Assembly (NCBI RefSeq): GCF_900095735.1
Contig: NZ_FNLO01000001.1
Span: 604,634-668,633 of the forward strand
Source: Chitinasiproducens palmae
GTDB lineage: Bacteria; Pseudomonadota; Gammaproteobacteria; Burkholderiales; Burkholderiaceae
Direction of reading: 5' to 3'
Length of the DNA: 64,000 bases
The translations under genes and the position numbers were made by a program. Shown one piece after another: positions 44,816 through 57,585 of this stretch (position 1 is the first letter of the stretch; every line of letters starts with the position of its first letter). The notes under the pieces are model-generated. The model searched no databases and was not told where the DNA came from. It worked only from the letters and a program-made list of their open reading frames with translations.

Positions 44816-45655
44816 TCAAGCGCCCGACGTCGCGGACGCCAGTTCCCGACGCGCTAGCGACGCACAAGCCGACGCAGACGCCGCCGAGGCGCCGACGGGG
44901 ACCGGGCGCGCGGCGATCGGCCGCCACGGCCAGTGCAGCATCTCGCCCGCGATGCGCCGGAAAGCGGCCGATGCGCGCGCCGCCGGAAACGCGTCGACGA
45001 CGCTTCGGCCCAACGCCTGGGCGCGTGCGAGCGCCTCGCCATCGGCCCCGACCACCCCCGCCGGCAGCAACGAGATGCCAAGATAGCGGCTGGCCACGCC
45101 GGCCAGGTTCTGGAAAATCGCCCGTGCGTCGGCGCTCGACTCGACCCCTTCGAACAAGACCCGGAATTGTTTGAGCGCGTGGACCAGGTGCAGGCGCTTG
45201 ATCGTCGCGTATGCCGGCGTGATGGCCGCGGCGTGCGCCCGCATCACGATCACCATGTCATGCGCCTGCGCTGCCAATGCCGACAGACCATCTGCACCGA
45301 GTGCCGCGCCGATCAACACCACGTCAGCCTGATCGCGCAGACAGTCGTGGATCGTCTGCACATGCAAACCGCGGACGACGCCGGCGGCGAGCACGGCGAC
45401 GTTGTCGCCCGCTTGCCGCGCCGCCACGTCGAGCGAGAGACGCCCTTCGACGACATCGGCAAGCGTGCCGGGCGATGCCGCATCGGCAGACTCGTCGACA
45501 ACCACCACCCGCTTGCCCTGGTAGGCGAGCGCAGCCGCGAGATTGACTGCCACACCGGCGCTTTGCGCAGCGGCCTCCGGCGCCAGCAGCGCGATGACTC
45601 GCAGGGACTGGCCGGCCAGCAGCCGCCGCAGGCCGTCGGCCTGGTCGAGCACCAT
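44816..45655 (-). CDS. flhG: Flagellar number regulator FlhG (FleN/MinD-like) with degenerate P-loop
   Basis: FlhG proteins are MinD-type ATPases that act with FlhF to set flagellar number. Place and fold fit: 'GVAVNLAAALAYQGKRVVVV' followed by 'DES', and 'TIHDCLRDQADVVLIGAALG'. However, the expected KGGxGKT deviant Walker A is replaced by 'APEAAAQSAG', with neither conserved lysine, so ATP binding is doubtful. The usual N-terminal 'DQADGLRRLL' motif (FlhF activator helix) is present at residues 4-13. I chose the ATG at 45655, one base after the flhF stop; a TTG at 45664 adds three residues. Product is 279 residues. Confidence 0.88.
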   Translation of the reverse strand: MVLDQADGLRRLLAGQSLRVIALLAPEAAAQSAGVAVNLAAALAYQGKRVVVVDESADAASPGTLADVVEGRLSLDVAARQAGDNVAVLAAGVVRGLHVQTIHDCLRDQADVVLIGAALGADGLSALAAQAHDMVIVMRAHAAAITPAYATIKRLHLVHALKQFRVLFEGVESSADARAIFQNLAGVASRYLGISLLPAGVVGADGEALARAQALGRSVVDAFPAARASAAFRRIAGEMLHWPWRPIAARPVPVGASAASASACASLARRELASATSGA

Positions 45656-45656
45656 C

Positions 45657-48685
<3,029 letters not shown>

Positions 48686-48689
<4 letters not shown>

Positions 48690-50782
48690 ACCTGACCTCC
48701 AATCGTGGTCGTCACGCGGACCACGCGTGTATCGGGCACTTCGGCGTAGCTCAACACCTTCAATTGCGGCAGGCTACGCCGCAGGAAACGGGACAACATC
48801 GGCCGCAGCGCGTGCTGCACCAGCAGCACGGCCGGCAGCCCCTGGTTCTGTTGCATGTCGACGGCCTGACGCGCCTGGTCGAGCAGCGTCGCGGCCAGGC
48901 CGGGTTCCAGCCCGCTGCCACCCAGCGCCTGGCCGAGCAGGCGTTCCAGCGACGGGTCGAGGCCGATCACGTTCATCTCGCCGCTGCCCGGGAACAGTTG
49001 CTGCGTGATCGCACGGCCCAGGGCGAGACGCGTGAGCGCCGTCAGTTCATGCGGATCGCCGACGCGCGGTGCATGCTCGGCCAGCGTGTCGAGGATGGTG
49101 CGCATGTCGCGAATCGGCACGCCCTCTTCGAGCAAACTCTGCAGCACCTTCTGCAGCGTCGCGAGCGCGATGGTCTTCGGTACCAGGTCCTCGATCAGCT
49201 TCGGCGCGTCGCGGCCGATGCGGTCGAGCAGCTGCTGGACTTCCTGGCGGCCCAACAGCTCGGCCGCGTGACTGGTAATCAGGTGATTCAGATGCGTCGC
49301 CACCACCGTGCCGGCATCGACCACCGTATAGCCCAGCAACTGCGCCTGTTCGCGCATCGCGGTCTCGATCCAGACGGCCGGCAGCCCAAAGGCCGGGTCG
49401 CGGGTCGGTGTGCCCGGCAGCGGTCCGCTGACCTGACCCGGGTTGATCGCCAGCCATTGGCCTGGGAACGCCTCGCCGGAACCGATCTCGACGCCATTGA
49501 GCGCGATGCGGTAGTTGTTCGGGCGCAGGTCGAGGTTGTCGCGGATGTGTACCACCGGCGCCAGGAAGCCGACTTCCTGCGCGAACTTCTTGCGAATGCC
49601 CTTGATGCGCTTGAGCAGTTCGCCGTCCTGCGCCGCGTCGACCAGCGGAATCAGGCGGTAACCAATTTCCAGGCCGAGCGGATCGACCATCTGCACGTCG
49701 TCCCAACTGGCATCGGGCGCTTCGGTCGGCGCGGTGATTGCCTCCGGCGTGGCCGCGCCGGCAGCCGCCGCCGCGGCGCTGGCGGCGGCACGCGCGGCCA
49801 GCTTGCGGCCCAGCCAGATGAGTCCGCCGCCGAGCAGCAGAAACGCGAAATGCGGCATGCCCGGGATCAGGCCCATGCCCGCCACGATGCCGCCGGTGAT
49901 GAACAGCACGCGCGGGTTGGTGAACAGTTGCCCGATCATTTGCGTGCCGACGTCTTCGTCGGTTGCCACCCGGGAAACGATTACGCCGGCCGCGGTCGAG
50001 ATCACCAGCGCCGGAATCTGTGCGACCAGACCGTCGCCGATCGCGAGCAGCGTGTAGGTGGTCGCCGCGCGGCCGAAGTCCATGTCGTGCTGAACCATGC
50101 CGATGATCAGGCCGCCGATCACGTTGATGACCATGATCATCACGCCGGCGACCGCGTCGCCACGCACGAATTTCGATGCGCCGTCCATCGAACCGTAGAA
50201 TTCGGCTTCCTGTGTGACCGCGGTGCGACGCTTCTTCGCCGTGCTCTCGTCGATCAGGCCGGCGTTCAGGTCGGCATCGATCGCCATCTGCTTGCCCGGC
50301 ATCGCGTCGAGCGTGAAGCGCGCCGACACCTCGGCGATACGCCCCGCGCCCTTGGTGATCACCATGAAGTTGATCGTGACCAGGATCACGAAGACGACGA
50401 TGCCGACCGCATAGTTGCCGCCGACCAGGAAATGGCCGAACGCCTCGATCACCTTGCCTGCCGCGTCTCCGCCGCTGTGCCCGTTCATCAGCACGACCCG
50501 CGTCGAGGCCACGTTCAGCGACAGCCGTAGCAGCGTCGAGAACAGCAGGACGGTCGGGAACGCGGAGAAGTCGAGCGGCTTCTGCGTGTAGAGGCTCACC
50601 AGCAGCACCATCACCGACAGTGCGATGTTGAAGGTGAACAGCAGGTCGAGCGCGAACGTCGGCAACGGCAGGATCATCATGCCGAGGATCAGCACGATCA
50701 GGATCGGGCCGGCCAGCGCGCGGAAGTCGCCGCCGGTGAGCGCGCCCTGCAGGCGCACCAGGCCGCTCGGACGGGCGCTCAT
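48686..50782 (-). CDS. flhA: Flagellar export gate protein FlhA
   Basis: FlhA forms the nonameric ring of the export gate and selects substrates with its cytoplasmic domain. The 698-residue protein has about eight transmembrane segments in the first half, starting 'ILIVLILGMMILPLPTFALD', the signature 'NFMVITKGAGRIAEVSARFT' and 'DAMPGKQMAIDADLNAGLID'. The soluble C-terminal domain ends 'VPDTRVVRVTTTIGGQV'. ATG 50782 overlaps the flhB stop (ATGA). Confidence 0.97.
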
Positions 50783-52170
50783 CGCGGACCTCCGTCGTTG
50801 CCGCGCACGCTGACGCGCACGTCGCGGTCGCTGCTATCGCGGTCGCTGCTATCGCCTTCGCTGCTGGCGACTTCGCTGCTGTTGCTGCTGTCGCTGCGGT
50901 CGACGTTGTTGTGATTACCGACGCCGACCATGCCGCCATCCGCGTTCGCGCCGGCGGCGTCGCTCGCGGCGGGCGCCGCGGCACCTGACGCGTCGAGCGG
51001 ATGCGGCTCGAACGGATCGAGGTCGAGCGCGTCGTCGTCGGCCGGCACGGCCAGCGCGTCGGGCACCGATAGCGCATCCGGGACGCTCGGCCGCTCGCCA
51101 CCCTCGGTGCGCCAGCGGCGCAGTTGGTAAACCCAGGCTAGCACTTCGGCGACCGCGCCGTACAGACCGGCTGGAATCTCGCGGTCCAGGCGCGTGTGCT
51201 TGTAGATCGCGCGCGCCAGCGGCGGCGCTTCGAGAATCGGCACGCCATGCGCTTCGGCCAGCGCGCGAATGCGCAGTGCGACACGATCACGTCCCTTCGC
51301 CACCACCCGCGGCGCACGCATCGCGTCCTCGGCGTAGCGCAAGGCCACCGCGTAATGGGTCGGATTGGTCAAGATCACATCCGCGGCCGGCACGGCCTGC
51401 ATCATCCGGCGGCGCGCGAACTGGCGCTGCTGTTCGCGAATGCGACCCTTCACGTGCGGGTCACCCTCGCTTTCCTTGAATTCGCGCTTGACCTCCTCCT
51501 TGGTCATGCGCAGCTTTTTCGCGTGCTGCCACAGCTGGTACGGAATGTCGGCAAGGACGATCAGCAGCATCGCGGCGACCGTCGCCGCGCAGCACACCCC
51601 GATGACACGCGCCGCGTGCGGCAGTGCGATGGCCACCGGCTCACGCATCAGGGCGAGAATCTCCTCGCGGTGGCTCAGCGCGACGCGGTAGGCGACCAGG
51701 CCCACGACCAGGCACTTGGCCAGCGCCAACACGAGTTGCGCCAGGCTTTGCACCGAAAACATGCGCCCGAGACCGGCAATCGGGTCGAGCCGGCTGAACT
51801 TGGGCGCGAGCGCCTTGGTGCTGAACAGCCAGCCGCCCAGGGCGAGCGGCGCGAGCAACGCGGCCAGCGTCATCGCCAGCAACAGCGGGCCTACCGAGAG
51901 CAGCGCCGACATGCCGGACTGGCCGGCGCGGTCGAGCATCTGGCTGGTGTCGAAGCCGGCGCCACGGTCGAAGCTCAGCGCATTGCGCAGAAGCGTGCTG
52001 AAGCCGCCGAACAACGCTCCGCCAGTCGCGTAGGCGCCGCCGAAGCCGACCGCCAGCAAGGCAAACGTCGCCAGTTCGCGCGAACGCGCGATCTGCCCAT
52101 CCTCGCGCGCCTGTTCCAGGCGCCGGGGAGAGGCGGATTCGGTCTTCTCGAGATCGCTGTCCTCAGCCAC
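50779..52170 (-). CDS. flhB: Flagellar export switch protein FlhB
   Basis: FlhB is the export-specificity switch. Four transmembrane helices are followed by the cytoplasmic domain with the self-cleavage site NPTH at residues 269-272 ('ADVILTNPTHYAVALRY'). The N-terminus 'MAEDSDLEKTESASPRRLEQ' is typical. The start is GTG at 52170 with GGAG upstream. Beyond about residue 365 there is a 100-residue acidic/Ser-rich tail with Ser-Asp-Arg repeats, longer than in enteric FlhB (382 residues in all). Confidence 0.97.
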   Translation of the reverse strand: MAEDSDLEKTESASPRRLEQAREDGQIARSRELATFALLAVGFGGAYATGGALFGGFSTLLRNALSFDRGAGFDTSQMLDRAGQSGMSALLSVGPLLLAMTLAALLAPLALGGWLFSTKALAPKFSRLDPIAGLGRMFSVQSLAQLVLALAKCLVVGLVAYRVALSHREEILALMREPVAIALPHAARVIGVCCAATVAAMLLIVLADIPYQLWQHAKKLRMTKEEVKREFKESEGDPHVKGRIREQQRQFARRRMMQAVPAADVILTNPTHYAVALRYAEDAMRAPRVVAKGRDRVALRIRALAEAHGVPILEAPPLARAIYKHTRLDREIPAGLYGAVAEVLAWVYQLRRWRTEGGERPSVPDALSVPDALAVPADDDALDLDPFEPHPLDASGAAAPAASDAAGANADGGMVGVGNHNNVDRSDSSNSSEVASSEGDSSDRDSSDRDVRVSVRGNDGGPR

Positions 52171-52842
52171 TTGCTACGCTCCATCCGCCACGGGCAGGAA
52201 GCCACGGGCAGCGGAACGGATTATTGCCGCAAGCGTCAAGGCGCGATCGAACGAGCAAACGGCGGATTTCCCGGCAATTCGTGCGATGGCGCTCGTGCGT
52301 GTGCGCCCGGCCGGGCGGACGCGCAGTGGGCCGTCGCGGCACCCCTGTGCGATGAGCGAGCGACCAGGCCACGGCGCCATTGGCCGGCGCCGGCGTCGGC
52401 ACCGCTTGCCGCGGCCTCGCCAGCTCGGCGACAGTCCGCTCTGGAGCGGAGATCGGATGACACCGCGCCGTCTCAAACCTGCGCGCCGCCGATGCCCGTC
52501 CTGATTGTTCGCGCTTCTGTCGGCTTGTTTAAGAGTGCGCGGGCGTGTGCGAGCGTGTTCAAGGATGGCGCCACGTCTGGCGGCCTGCTTCGGCCTCCGG
52601 CTGCTGCCGCGCACCGCCTTCCGCCCGCCGCCCACCGCCTCCGGGACCGGCACAGCCAAGCCGTTCGGGCCAGACCGCCGTACCGCGCCAGGGAGGGACA
52701 ATACCCGATGCGTGCAGCCGTAGCTCCGCATGGATCTTGCGTTACCTGGGCCAATGCCCGCCCATCCGCCCATCCGGTCATCAGCCCACTCGGCCTCGCA
52801 GCGTCGTCACCGCTGTGCTTCCATCGATGAAGGAGTCGCGCC
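52171..52842. other. 672-bp divergent region between flhB and the chagasin-like gene
   Basis: No credible gene was found despite several GC-driven open frames. It should contain the flhB operon promoter and the promoter of the plus-strand gene. I saw no strong sigma-28 or sigma-70 element. The stretch just before 52843 has a good AAGGAG ribosome-binding site. Confidence 0.5.
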
Positions 52843-53397
52843 ATGCCATCCCGCCTGTCCAGCCGAAAGACGCGTTCGCGAGTCGAAAGGCGCCCTGGCC
52901 CGAGCCGCAGCCAGCTTGCCCGCGGCATCGTGGCCGGCTGCCTCGCGGGCCTGCTTCCTGCGTTCGCGTGGGCGCAGCCGGCCACACCGACACAGGAAAA
53001 CTTCGCACCGCAACCCAGCCCCGCGCCAGGAGCGGCTATTGCCGCGACGCCGCCACCGGCGACCGTGACACCGGAGCCGGACGGCAGTTGCGCACCGCTG
53101 GACCTGAGCGTCGGGCAGGTGATCGTGTTGGCGCTCCCCGGCAATGCAGGCACCGGCTATCGGTGGGTATTGGTCGATCCGAAACCTTTGCTCGAACCCG
53201 ACGGCGAGCCTGTCGAAGTCGCGCCCGCCCAGGCCGCGGCCATCGGCGGTGCGCGCCTCACCCAATGGCGACTGCGCGCGGCGCAGCCCGGCGAAGGCGC
53301 GTTGCGCGCCGAATATCGCCGCCCTTGGGAGCAAGGTGCAGCGCCGGGTGCCGTGGACGACGTGAAGCGGGTCGAATGCCGCTTCACGGTGCGCTGA
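52843..53397 (+). CDS. Secreted chagasin-like inhibitor of cysteine peptidases (family I42)
   Basis: The 184-residue protein has a signal peptide ('GIVAGCLAGLLPAFAWAQPA') and a Pro/Ala linker. A chagasin-like beta domain then shows the inhibitory loops: 'ALPGNAGTGYRWVL' (consensus NPTTGF/Y-W), 'GGARLTQWRLRA' (GG loop) and 'YRRPWEQG' (RPW loop). Chagasin proteins block papain-type peptidases. AAGGAG lies 7 bases before the ATG. It is transcribed against cheZ and divergent from flhB, so it is not part of the motility operons. Secretion beyond the periplasm is unknown. Confidence 0.8.
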   Translation: MPSRLSSRKTRSRVERRPGPSRSQLARGIVAGCLAGLLPAFAWAQPATPTQENFAPQPSPAPGAAIAATPPPATVTPEPDGSCAPLDLSVGQVIVLALPGNAGTGYRWVLVDPKPLLEPDGEPVEVAPAQAAAIGGARLTQWRLRAAQPGEGALRAEYRRPWEQGAAPGAVDDVKRVECRFTVR

Positions 53398-53409
53398 ACC
53401 GACCCTCGT

Positions 53410-54105
53410 TCAGAAGCCGAGGCTGGTGAGCAGATCGTCCACCTGCGTCTGATCGGTGACCACGTCGGTACGCCCTTCGGGCTTGACCTGCGGCCCATTG
53501 GTCAGGCTGGTGCTGCTCTCGTCGCTCGTGCCGACCCCGCTGACGATCGCGACGAGTTCCGCGCGTCGCTCCGGCGAGATGTTTTCGAGCAGCACCGCCA
53601 GCAACTGCTGTTCGATGTTGTGGACCATGTCCATGATCTTCTTGATCACCTGACCGGTCAGATCCTGGAAGTCCTGCGCCAGCATGATTTCCATCAGCTG
53701 CACGTTGATGGCCTGCGACTGGAGCGGCACGCGCTGGATGAAGTCACGCGTCTCGCTGACCAACGCACGCGCCTCGCCCGCGTCCTGCGGCGCGTCGAAC
53801 CAGTTCTGCCAGCGTGTGTCGAGCGCGCTGGCATCGTCCTGCATCTGCTCCGCCACCGGCTTGGCGATCTCGATCGCGTTGAGCGCCCGCTCGGCCGCCT
53901 GCTCGGTCATCGCCGCAATGTAATGCAGACGGTCCCGCGCATCGGGAATCGCCTCGGCCGCCCGCTCGACCTGCTTGTCCAGGCCCAGCTCGCGCATGCT
54001 GTCGCGCAACATGCGCATCAGTTGCCCGATGCGGTTGACCATGCGCTCCGACGGATCGCCGGCTTCCGCCCACTCGTCTGCCATTGCTACTTCGATCGTC
54101 GACAT
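53410..54105 (-). CDS. cheZ: CheY-P phosphatase CheZ
   Basis: CheZ speeds CheY-P dephosphorylation. The 231-residue helical protein has the active-site region 'MLAQDFQDLTGQVIKKIMDM', including the conserved Asp and Gln. The C-terminal CheY-binding peptide is 'TQVDDLLTSLGF'. ATG 54105 is preceded by GGGAG and lies one base after the cheY stop. It is the last gene of the che operon. Confidence 0.97.
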   Translation of the reverse strand: MSTIEVAMADEWAEAGDPSERMVNRIGQLMRMLRDSMRELGLDKQVERAAEAIPDARDRLHYIAAMTEQAAERALNAIEIAKPVAEQMQDDASALDTRWQNWFDAPQDAGEARALVSETRDFIQRVPLQSQAINVQLMEIMLAQDFQDLTGQVIKKIMDMVHNIEQQLLAVLLENISPERRAELVAIVSGVGTSDESSTSLTNGPQVKPEGRTDVVTDQTQVDDLLTSLGF

Positions 54106-54106
54106 G

Positions 54107-54502
54107 TCAGGCTCCCACCTTCGCCATCTTCTCGCGGATCTTGCTGATCTTCTCGTCCAGGGTCGCGGCGGTGAACGGTTTGACCACATAACCGCTGGCC
54201 CCCGCCTGCGCGGCGGCAATGATGTTCTCCTTCTTGGCCTCGGCGGTCACCATCAAGACCGGAAGGTCCTTCAAGGCCGCGTCCGCGCGCACTGCCTTGA
54301 GCATTTCGAGACCGTCCATGTTCGGCATGTTCCAGTCGGAAATCACGAAGTCATAGCCCCCGCCCTTCAGCTTGGCCAGCCCCATCGCGCCGTCTTCGGC
54401 TTCGTCGACGTTGCCGTAGCCCAGCTCCTTGAGCAGGTTGCGCACGATGCGCCGGATCGTCGGGAAGTCGTCGACAACCAGAATCTTGATATTGGTATCC
54501 AT
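54107..54502 (-). CDS. cheY: Chemotaxis response regulator CheY (motor-binding)
   Basis: This is a single-domain receiver of 131 residues, close to enteric CheY (129). Acidic pocket Asp11/Asp12, phosphoacceptor Asp56 ('[18 protein letters not shown]'), Thr85 and Lys108 ('[13 protein letters not shown]') are present. It lies directly upstream of cheZ, which supports the motor-directed role. Start ATG 54502 ('[12 protein letters not shown]'). Confidence 0.97.
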   Translation of the reverse strand: MDTNIKILVVDDFPTIRRIVRNLLKELGYGNVDEAEDGAMGLAKLKGGGYDFVISDWNMPNMDGLEMLKAVRADAALKDLPVLMVTAEAKKENIIAAAQAGASGYVVKPFTAATLDEKISKIREKMAKVGA

Positions 54503-54655
54503 TCCTCGTTTCCTGTCCGGGTGGGCGGCCCGCAAGCCGCCGGCGACGTCGCCGGCACAGCCCGGCGGTCCCCTGTTGATCACGTATAACGGCAGCCGCG
54601 CGGCTTTCCGAAGTGAAGTTTCTCAAATTTTTCGGCGCGCGCGCCGGCGGCGGCC

Positions 54656-55777
54656 TCAAACGCGGTGCGCGCGCTCTCCCATTGTCGCCAGCCTCGCCAT
54701 GACCCGGTTCGTCATCTCGGCAAGCGGGGCCACTTCGTCGACGCCCCCGGCCAGCACCGCTTCGCGCGGCATGCCGTAGACCACGCAACTTGCCTCGTCC
54801 TGCGCCAGCGTGTACGCACCGCTGCGCCGCATCTCCAGCATGCCCGACGCGCCGTCCCGCCCCATGCCGGTCAATATCACGCCGATCGCGTTCTTGCCGG
54901 CGAAGGCGGCGGCTGACTGGAACAGCACGTCGACCGACGGGCGATGCCGGTTGACCGGCTCGCCGTCGTCCAACACGGCGATGTAGTTGGCCCCGCTGCG
55001 CGCCAGCCGCAAATGTCGATCGCCCGGTGCGATGTAGGCGTGGCCAGGCAGTACGCGCTCGCCGTGCTCCGCTTCCTTGACCGAAATGCGGCACAGCGAA
55101 TCCAGCCGCTTCGCGAACGAGCGCGTGAAGCCGGGCGGCATGTGCTGCGTGATCAAGACACCGGGCGCATCGGGCGGCAACGGCACGAGCAGTTCGCGGA
55201 TCGCTTCGGTGCCGCCGGTCGATGCGCCGACGATCAGGAGCTTTTCGGTGGAAACCAACCGGTCGCCGATCATCGGGGCAAGACGCGCGGCGGAAGGCAC
55301 GGCGGACGCCGCCGCGCCCGCGCCGGCGACATGCGGCACCACGCCGTGCGGCGGCAGGCGAAGGCGCGCGCGGGCGGCGGCGCGTACCTTGTCGGCGATC
55401 GTCGCCGCGTACTCGAGCATGCCATCGCGGATGCCGACACGCGGCTTCGACACGAAATCGACGGCGCCAAGCTCCAGCGCCCGCAGCGTGATTTCCGAAC
55501 CGCGCTCGGTCAACGACGAGACCATCACCACCGGCATCGGTCTGAGCCGCATCAGTTTTTCGAGAAAATCCAGGCCGTCCATGCGCGGCATCTCGACGTC
55601 CAGCGTCAGGACGTCCGGATTATGCTGCTTGATCAGCTCGCGCGCGACCAATGGGTCGGGTGCCGTCGCGACCACCGTCATGTCGGGTTCCGCGTCGATG
55701 ATCTCGGTCATCAAGCGGCGCACCAACGCCGAGTCGTCGACGCACAGCACGCGGATTTTCTTCGAGGCGACTTGCAT
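54656..55777 (-). CDS. cheB: Chemoreceptor methylesterase/deamidase CheB
   Basis: CheB removes methyl groups from receptors after phosphorylation by CheA. The 373-residue protein has a receiver with Asp60 ('[20 protein letters not shown]'). An Ala/Arg-rich linker follows, then the esterase domain with Ser in '[18 protein letters not shown]', His in '[16 protein letters not shown]' and Asp in '[18 protein letters not shown]'. Start ATG 55777 ('[15 protein letters not shown]'). Confidence 0.97.
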   Translation of the reverse strand: MQVASKKIRVLCVDDSALVRRLMTEIIDAEPDMTVVATAPDPLVARELIKQHNPDVLTLDVEMPRMDGLDFLEKLMRLRPMPVVMVSSLTERGSEITLRALELGAVDFVSKPRVGIRDGMLEYAATIADKVRAAARARLRLPPHGVVPHVAGAGAAASAVPSAARLAPMIGDRLVSTEKLLIVGASTGGTEAIRELLVPLPPDAPGVLITQHMPPGFTRSFAKRLDSLCRISVKEAEHGERVLPGHAYIAPGDRHLRLARSGANYIAVLDDGEPVNRHRPSVDVLFQSAAAFAGKNAIGVILTGMGRDGASGMLEMRRSGAYTLAQDEASCVVYGMPREAVLAGGVDEVAPLAEMTNRVMARLATMGERAHRV

Positions 55778-55841
55778 TGCTAGTCCATTCTGGGTTGCCT
55801 GGTCCACGACGCGCGGCCGCGGACCTCGTTTGCCGGTTCGC

Positions 55842-56531
55842 TCATGCCGTCGGCGCCCGTGGCGGGCGCGGCGTGGCGAAGAGTTCGACCTGGGGTCGCG
55901 GTCGCGCGGCCGGGCGTGCGAACATCTCGACGCGCCCGACGGGCTCGCGCGACGCGGTGCGCAACGCATCGGCCATCGCCGCTTCCCGCGCACGCACTTC
56001 CTCCAGCGTCTCGCGCTGTTCGAGGGGCAGCTTGCGCACCAGTACCTGCCCGGTCGCCGGCAGATAAGCCACCTTGCGCGGGTGTTCGCCGAGCAAGTCC
56101 TCGGCGACGATCGGAATCTGTTCGAGGGCGAGATACTTGCGCACGAAGCGCGCGTTCTCCTCGCCCACGTTGATCGTGCGCATCCGGCGCAACACCGCGC
56201 CGCCGCCGAAGACCTTGGCCTCCAACCGGTTGCGCCGCGCGCCGCCCTTGAGCAGCGCGTTGATTAGCATTTCCATCGCGAATGCGCCATAGCGCATCGC
56301 GTCCGAGTTGGCGAGCGTCGGGTCGCCGCTGTCGGGCAACAGGAAATGATTCATGCCGCCGATGCCCGCACCGGCGTCGCGGATGCAGGCCGCGACGCAG
56401 GAGCCGAGCACGGTCTGCACCACCATGTCCTCGCGCGTGACGAAGTACTCGTTGGCGAGCAGCTTGACGCCGTCGCGACCCAGCTCGTGGTCGCGATAGA
56501 AGTGATTGGCGATCGGCAGGGTGGCGGCCAC
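55842..56531 (-). CDS. cheD: Chemoreceptor glutamine deamidase CheD
   Basis: CheD deamidates receptor glutamines. The catalytic Cys45 lies in '[15 protein letters not shown]' and His62 in '[14 protein letters not shown]'. A C-terminal tail of about 45 residues rich in Arg/Pro is extra. The start is GTG at 56531, two bases after the cheR stop, so coupling is likely. Product is 229 residues. Confidence 0.95.
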   Translation of the reverse strand: MAATLPIANHFYRDHELGRDGVKLLANEYFVTREDMVVQTVLGSCVAACIRDAGAGIGGMNHFLLPDSGDPTLANSDAMRYGAFAMEMLINALLKGGARRNRLEAKVFGGGAVLRRMRTINVGEENARFVRKYLALEQIPIVAEDLLGEHPRKVAYLPATGQVLVRKLPLEQRETLEEVRAREAAMADALRTASREPVGRVEMFARPAARPRPQVELFATPRPPRAPTA

Positions 56532-56533
56532 GA

Positions 56534-57553
56534 TCAGGTCACCGTCGCGCCGCGCCGATCGGCGCTCGCGTCCGCGACCCGTTCGTACACGGTATGCCCG
56601 CGCAGCCGGAACAGGCGCGTCATCTGCGAGAAGTTCTCGGAGTGGCCCGCGAACATCAGGCCGCCGACCCGCAGCAGCGGCGCGAAGCGCGCGAGTATCC
56701 TGGCCTGGGTCGGCTTGTCGAAGTAGATCATCACATTGCGACAGAAGATGACGTCGAAGGGCGCGACGCGGCTGGCCGCCTGCCAGCGCTCCGCGACGAG
56801 GTTCATCTGCTCGAACTCGATCATGCCGCGCAGCCGGTCGTTCACGCGCACCTGACCGTCATGCGCGCCGCGGCCGCGCAGGAAGTGGCGCTGCAATTGC
56901 GCGGTCGGCAGCGCCTTGACCCCGTCGGCCGCATAAACGCCCGCGCTGGCCGTGCCGAGGGCCGCGGTGTCGATGTCGCTGGCCAGGATGCGGCTCTGGT
57001 AGCCGCTGTCGCCGAGCTTGTCGACCAACGTCATGGCGATCGAATACGGTTCCTCGCCGGTCGATGCCGCGCAACACCAGATCGACAGCGGCCTGCGCAG
57101 CGCGGCGGCGTAGTCGGCCAGCACCGGAAAATGGTGGGACTCGCGGAAGAAGGCGGTCAGGTTGGTGGTCAGCGCGTTGGTGAACGGCTCGAACTCCGAC
57201 GCATCGCGTTCCAGCCGGTCGAGATAGGCACCGAAATCGTCCAGGCCCAACGCTCGCAGGCGGCGCGCAAGGCGGCTGTAGACCATGTCGCGCTTGGCCT
57301 CGGACAGCGAGATGCCGGCTTCGCGATAGATCAGGCGCCTGACGCGCTCGAAGTCGTGGTCGGTGAAGCGGAAATCGCGGACCGCCCCGGCTGCCGCCTC
57401 CGACAGCGCCTGCCGCGTCGGAACGGGGTGCGCGATGTTGCCCGGCTGCGGCGACGGCCGCGCTGCGCCGATGGCGGACGGCGTTTCGCGTGTTGGCGCG
57501 GTTCGGCTGGTCACGGACGTGGCCCCGGGGGAAAGGCCCTTGCGAGCGTTCAT
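56534..57553 (-). CDS. cheR: Chemoreceptor methyltransferase CheR
   Basis: CheR methylates receptor glutamates with SAM. It has the N-terminal helical domain ('[20 protein letters not shown]'), the SAM site '[20 protein letters not shown]', and '[20 protein letters not shown]'. The 339-residue product has about 55 extra disordered N-terminal residues. I chose ATG 57553; a TTG at 57601 would overlap the receptor gene. The upstream receptor carries a C-terminal CheR-docking pentapeptide. Confidence 0.96.
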   Translation of the reverse strand: MNARKGLSPGATSVTSRTAPTRETPSAIGAARPSPQPGNIAHPVPTRQALSEAAAGAVRDFRFTDHDFERVRRLIYREAGISLSEAKRDMVYSRLARRLRALGLDDFGAYLDRLERDASEFEPFTNALTTNLTAFFRESHHFPVLADYAAALRRPLSIWCCAASTGEEPYSIAMTLVDKLGDSGYQSRILASDIDTAALGTASAGVYAADGVKALPTAQLQRHFLRGRGAHDGQVRVNDRLRGMIEFEQMNLVAERWQAASRVAPFDVIFCRNVMIYFDKPTQARILARFAPLLRVGGLMFAGHSENFSQMTRLFRLRGHTVYERVADASADRRGATVT

Positions 57554-57585
57554 GGATGACTCGTTCAGGCCGTTCCGGCGCCTGG

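Noticed and set aside
52545-53429. Plus-strand frame of 294 codons upstream of and overlapping the chagasin-like gene
   Set aside because: It runs through the chagasin-like gene in another frame; Arg/Pro-rich with no family support.
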